Positions 5,207 to 5,343 of a stretch of 5,343 nt of DNA are shown in pieces. How positions within the stretch are numbered: the first letter of the stretch is position 1; the number at the start of each line of letters is the position of its first letter. A program made the position numbers and the translations under genes. Source of the stretch: Silvimonas sp. (GTDB lineage: Bacteria > Pseudomonadota > Gammaproteobacteria > Burkholderiales > Chitinibacteraceae); NCBI GenBank assembly GCA_030151005.1, contig JASLES010000359.1:1-5343 (forward strand). The letters are read 5' to 3'. A model generated the notes under the pieces. It was given only the letters and a program-made list of their open reading frames with translations. It made no database searches and had not been told where the DNA came from.

Positions 5207-5343
5207 ATGATGACTTCGTACGCAAAACCCCGTAATGCCGCAGACGATCACCTGATCACACCGCAAAACGCGGCCATCCTGATCATTGATTTTCAGCCCG
5301 TCCAGGTGTCGTCCATTGCGTCGCGCTCCAAGCGCGAACTGGT
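5207..5343 (+). CDS. Isochorismatase-fold cysteine hydrolase, N-terminal part (cut by window end)
   Basis: Forty-five complete codons are visible. After a short polar leader comes LITPQNAAILIIDFQPVQVSSIAS (residues 16-39), the first strand of isochorismatase-family hydrolases, with Asp28 as the probable catalytic Asp of the Asp-Lys-Cys triad; Lys and Cys would lie beyond the window. The sequence is closest in feel to the YcaC-like subgroup of unknown substrate; family members cleave C-N bonds in amides or related small molecules. No signal peptide is seen, so it is cytoplasmic. Two adjacent ATGs can start it: 5207 (4 bases after GAGGA) and 5210 (7 bases after, the better spacing). It follows the alpha/beta hydrolase by 28 bases with no terminator, so co-transcription under the AraC regulator is likely. 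Confidence 0.88.
   Translation, partial: MMTSYAKPRNAADDHLITPQNAAILIIDFQPVQVSSIASRSKREL

Noticed and set aside
1..5343. Mobile element, defence system, CRISPR or RNA gene
   Set aside because: No transposase, integrase, nuclease, spaced repeat array, tRNA-like fold or rRNA segment was seen on either strand. All recognised genes are common metabolic, transport or regulatory families.

Overview
The window reads as ordinary chromosomal DNA of a moderately GC-rich Gram-negative bacterium. Codon use, strong GAGG-type ribosome binding sites and the gene families suggest a betaproteobacterium, but this is an impression from the sequence, not a placement. Genes are densely packed and look intact. I see no rRNA, tRNA, CRISPR array, transposase or phage gene.

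Layout. Bases 1-103 hold the C-terminal end of a membrane protein on the plus strand. It converges on a drug-efflux-type MFS transporter (171-1715, minus), and a bidirectional hairpin terminator lies between them. The transporter is divergent from a TetR-family regulator (1889-2509, plus). The 173-base gap between these two contains a perfect 16-bp palindrome, a 13/16 copy of it 57 bp away and a TTGACA -35 element, which is a typical layout for a locally repressed efflux pump. Next is a small unrecognised protein of 88 residues (2533-2799, minus), with a different near-perfect palindrome directly before its ribosome binding site. A strongly A+T-rich gap follows.

The right half is a second divergent unit. 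An AraC-family regulator (3046-3951, minus, GTG start) faces an exported alpha/beta hydrolase (4249-5178, plus). An isochorismatase-fold hydrolase (from 5207, plus, cut by the window end) lies 28 bases after it and is probably in the same operon. The alpha/beta hydrolase resembles the Cif-type epoxide hydrolases: it has an aspartate nucleophile and a WHF motif in the cap. However, the position of the ring-opening tyrosine is phenylalanine.

How the genes may work together (inference): the left unit looks like ligand-induced efflux (TetR repressor, DHA2-like pump). The right unit looks like AraC-controlled breakdown or detoxification of a small molecule, with one step in the periplasm and one in the cytoplasm. 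Nothing in the sequence shows that the two units share a substrate. I did not find a clearly new multi-gene system. The points most worth a second look are the altered Cif-like active site, the paired operators, and the small orphan protein with its own operator.
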